A stretch of DNA of 15,641 bases from Clostridiales bacterium. Its GTDB lineage: Bacteria; Bacillota; Clostridia; Christensenellales; CAG-138. The notes under the pieces were generated by a model that had not been told where the DNA came from, searched no databases, and saw only the letters and a list, made by a program, of their open reading frames with translations. The stretch is taken from assembly GCA_009783775.1 (NCBI GenBank), contig WRCT01000027.1:1-15641 (forward strand), read 5' to 3'. Made by a program: the position numbers and the translations under genes. Below are positions 14,570-15,641 of the stretch, piece by piece. The stretch's first letter is position 1. Every line of letters begins with the position of its first letter.

Positions 14570-15641
14570 ATGAGAAATAAATATAAAAAAAGATCCGCAA
14601 TGGGTAAATTCATCATGTTTTCAGCCCTTTTATTTGTGATACTTCTCATCGCGGGCGGCATTTCTTTTATGTTTTCCATGCAGCAGATCATCAGAACGAA
14701 CAAAAGCAGAGAATTAACGCAAATGCTGGAAACCGAGCAGATACGGCTGGAATCCTCTTTGAACCCGGAAATCGCCATCGTGTTGAAGCTGGCGAACTCG
14801 CCGATTGTAAAAAAGCATTTAATGAACCCGACCGACCCCGAATTGGAACAAATCGCCCGTGAGGAAATGTTCTCATACAGGGATGCCTTTTCGGGGTATT
14901 CGATATTTTGGATGAACGACATAGACAAGATGTTCTACTCGGACGAAAACGAGCCGTACTTTGTGGACGTCGACGACCCCGTAAACTATTGGTACCATTT
15001 GACCGTCCGTGATACGGAAAGGTATAATTTCAATATCAACTATAACCCGGATATCGACGAGATAAAGCTGTGGATTAACGCGCCGGTCTTTGACGAAGCG
15101 CACAACGCGGTGGGAATGGTGGGAACGGGGATAGAACTGTCCATGTTTGTCAATGCGACTTATAAGAATATTGACGAACGGACGGAACTTTACTTTTTCG
15201 CCGCGGACGGAAAAATATTCGGAGCGCGGAAAGAGGAATTGATCGTCAGCCGCGCCAACATAGCAGACGTGCTGCAAGGATTGAATATCGACATACTCGC
15301 TGAGAATAAAACCCTCAAACAGGGGGAAGTAAAACTCTTTGACATTCCAAACGGGATCGTTTCCACCGGCGCGACGTCTTTATCCAACTGGCATTTCGTC
15401 GCCATCATGGAATACAGTTTAGCCGATTACGATCTCGCCATGACCGTGCTGTTTGTGGTCGTGTTCGTTGTGATATTGTTCATATTCGTCATATTCAATA
15501 TGTTCATTGCACGGCTTCTCAAATCCCTGCAAAAAGCGACGGACGTCCTTGTTTTGACGGTCAAAATGAGGGAACAGGGATTGATAGCGGACAACGAAAT
15601 GCTTGACCGCATGAACCAGATGAAATATGAGTTTTTCCAAA
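14570..15641 (+). CDS. Double-Cache sensor, probable histidine kinase (partial at right edge)
   Basis: The frame is open to the window end, with 357 codons visible. A transmembrane helix (about 13-36) is followed by an extracellular region (37-288) with dCache features: a long N-terminal helix, FSGYSIFWMND, VNYWYHLTV, IKLWINAPVFD and GMVGTGIEL, then a second half with LYFFAADGKIFG. A second transmembrane helix (about 290-314) leads into a coiled linker that ends LDRMNQMKYEFFQ. That ending strongly resembles the run-in to a histidine kinase H-box (KTEFLxNMSHE), which would begin just outside the window; a chemoreceptor is the alternative. The signal sensed is unknown. The start is uncertain: AAAGGGAG (14533-14540) lies 29 bases before this ATG, and an in-frame GTG at 14540 overlaps the AAAGGGAG with no spacing, so neither is ideal. 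It follows the dockerin remnant by 87 bases. Confidence 0.75.
   Translation, partial: MRNKYKKRSAMGKFIMFSALLFVILLIAGGISFMFSMQQIIRTNKSRELTQMLETEQIRLESSLNPEIAIVLKLANSPIVKKHLMNPTDPELEQIAREEMFSYRDAFSGYSIFWMNDIDKMFYSDENEPYFVDVDDPVNYWYHLTVRDTERYNFNINYNPDIDEIKLWINAPVFDEAHNAVGMVGTGIELSMFVNATYKNIDERTELYFFAADGKIFGARKEELIVSRANIADVLQGLNIDILAENKTLKQGEVKLFDIPNGIVSTGATSLSNWHFVAIMEYSLADYDLAMTVLFVVVFVVILFIFVIFNMFIARLLKSLQKATDVLVLTVKMREQGLIADNEMLDRMNQMKYEFFQ

Noticed and set aside
1..15641. tRNA, rRNA, riboswitch of known class, phage or plasmid origin
   Set aside because: Nothing resembling a tRNA cloverleaf, rRNA segment, known riboswitch core or replication gene was seen on either strand.

Overview
The window looks like the chromosome of a Gram-positive anaerobe of the Clostridia, perhaps a gut or digester member of the Oscillospiraceae or Christensenellales type. 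This is inferred from purine-rich Shine-Dalgarno sites, type I dockerins, Cna_B-type surface protein domains, a class B sortase and a fairly high GC content. Every convincing gene is on the + strand.

Region 1 (1-4496) is a surface-display module. It begins with the end of an unrecognised gene (2-481), followed by a gap holding three hairpins, two of which cannot form together. A 981-residue multi-domain pilin/adhesin-like protein (674-3619) follows, and then a class B sortase (3687-4496) that is its likely anchoring or polymerising enzyme.

Region 2 (4541-6616) is a secreted parallel beta-helix protein with Thr-Pro linkers and a C-terminal dockerin. The 300-base gap after it carries a 95-bp inverted-repeat element, a weak terminator, and a promoter covered by two 17-bp direct repeats, each with a palindromic core.

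Region 3 (6918-13209) is the most unusual part. It starts with an ECF-type sigma factor fused in frame to a transmembrane helix and an extracytoplasmic domain. This gene has a well-formed internal ribosome binding site and ATG exactly at the junction. Two secreted non-catalytic dockerin proteins follow closely: four FnIII domains plus dockerin, then FnIII/Ig domains, ten Flg_new_2-like repeats and dockerin. The arrangement suggests a membrane-tethered sigma factor that senses an outside cue and drives expression of dockerin adhesins, by analogy with but distinct from SigI/RsgI systems.

Region 4 (13273-15641) has a zinc-ribbon/TM2 membrane protein, a zinc-ribbon/PH-like protein, the decayed remnant of a fourth dockerin gene, and the sensor part of a probable histidine kinase cut off by the window end.

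All dockerins here share one form: a good first calcium loop, and a second loop that has lost its first three ligand positions while keeping its helix. No cohesin is visible, so their partner must lie elsewhere. Product names rest on motifs read by eye; no database search was possible.
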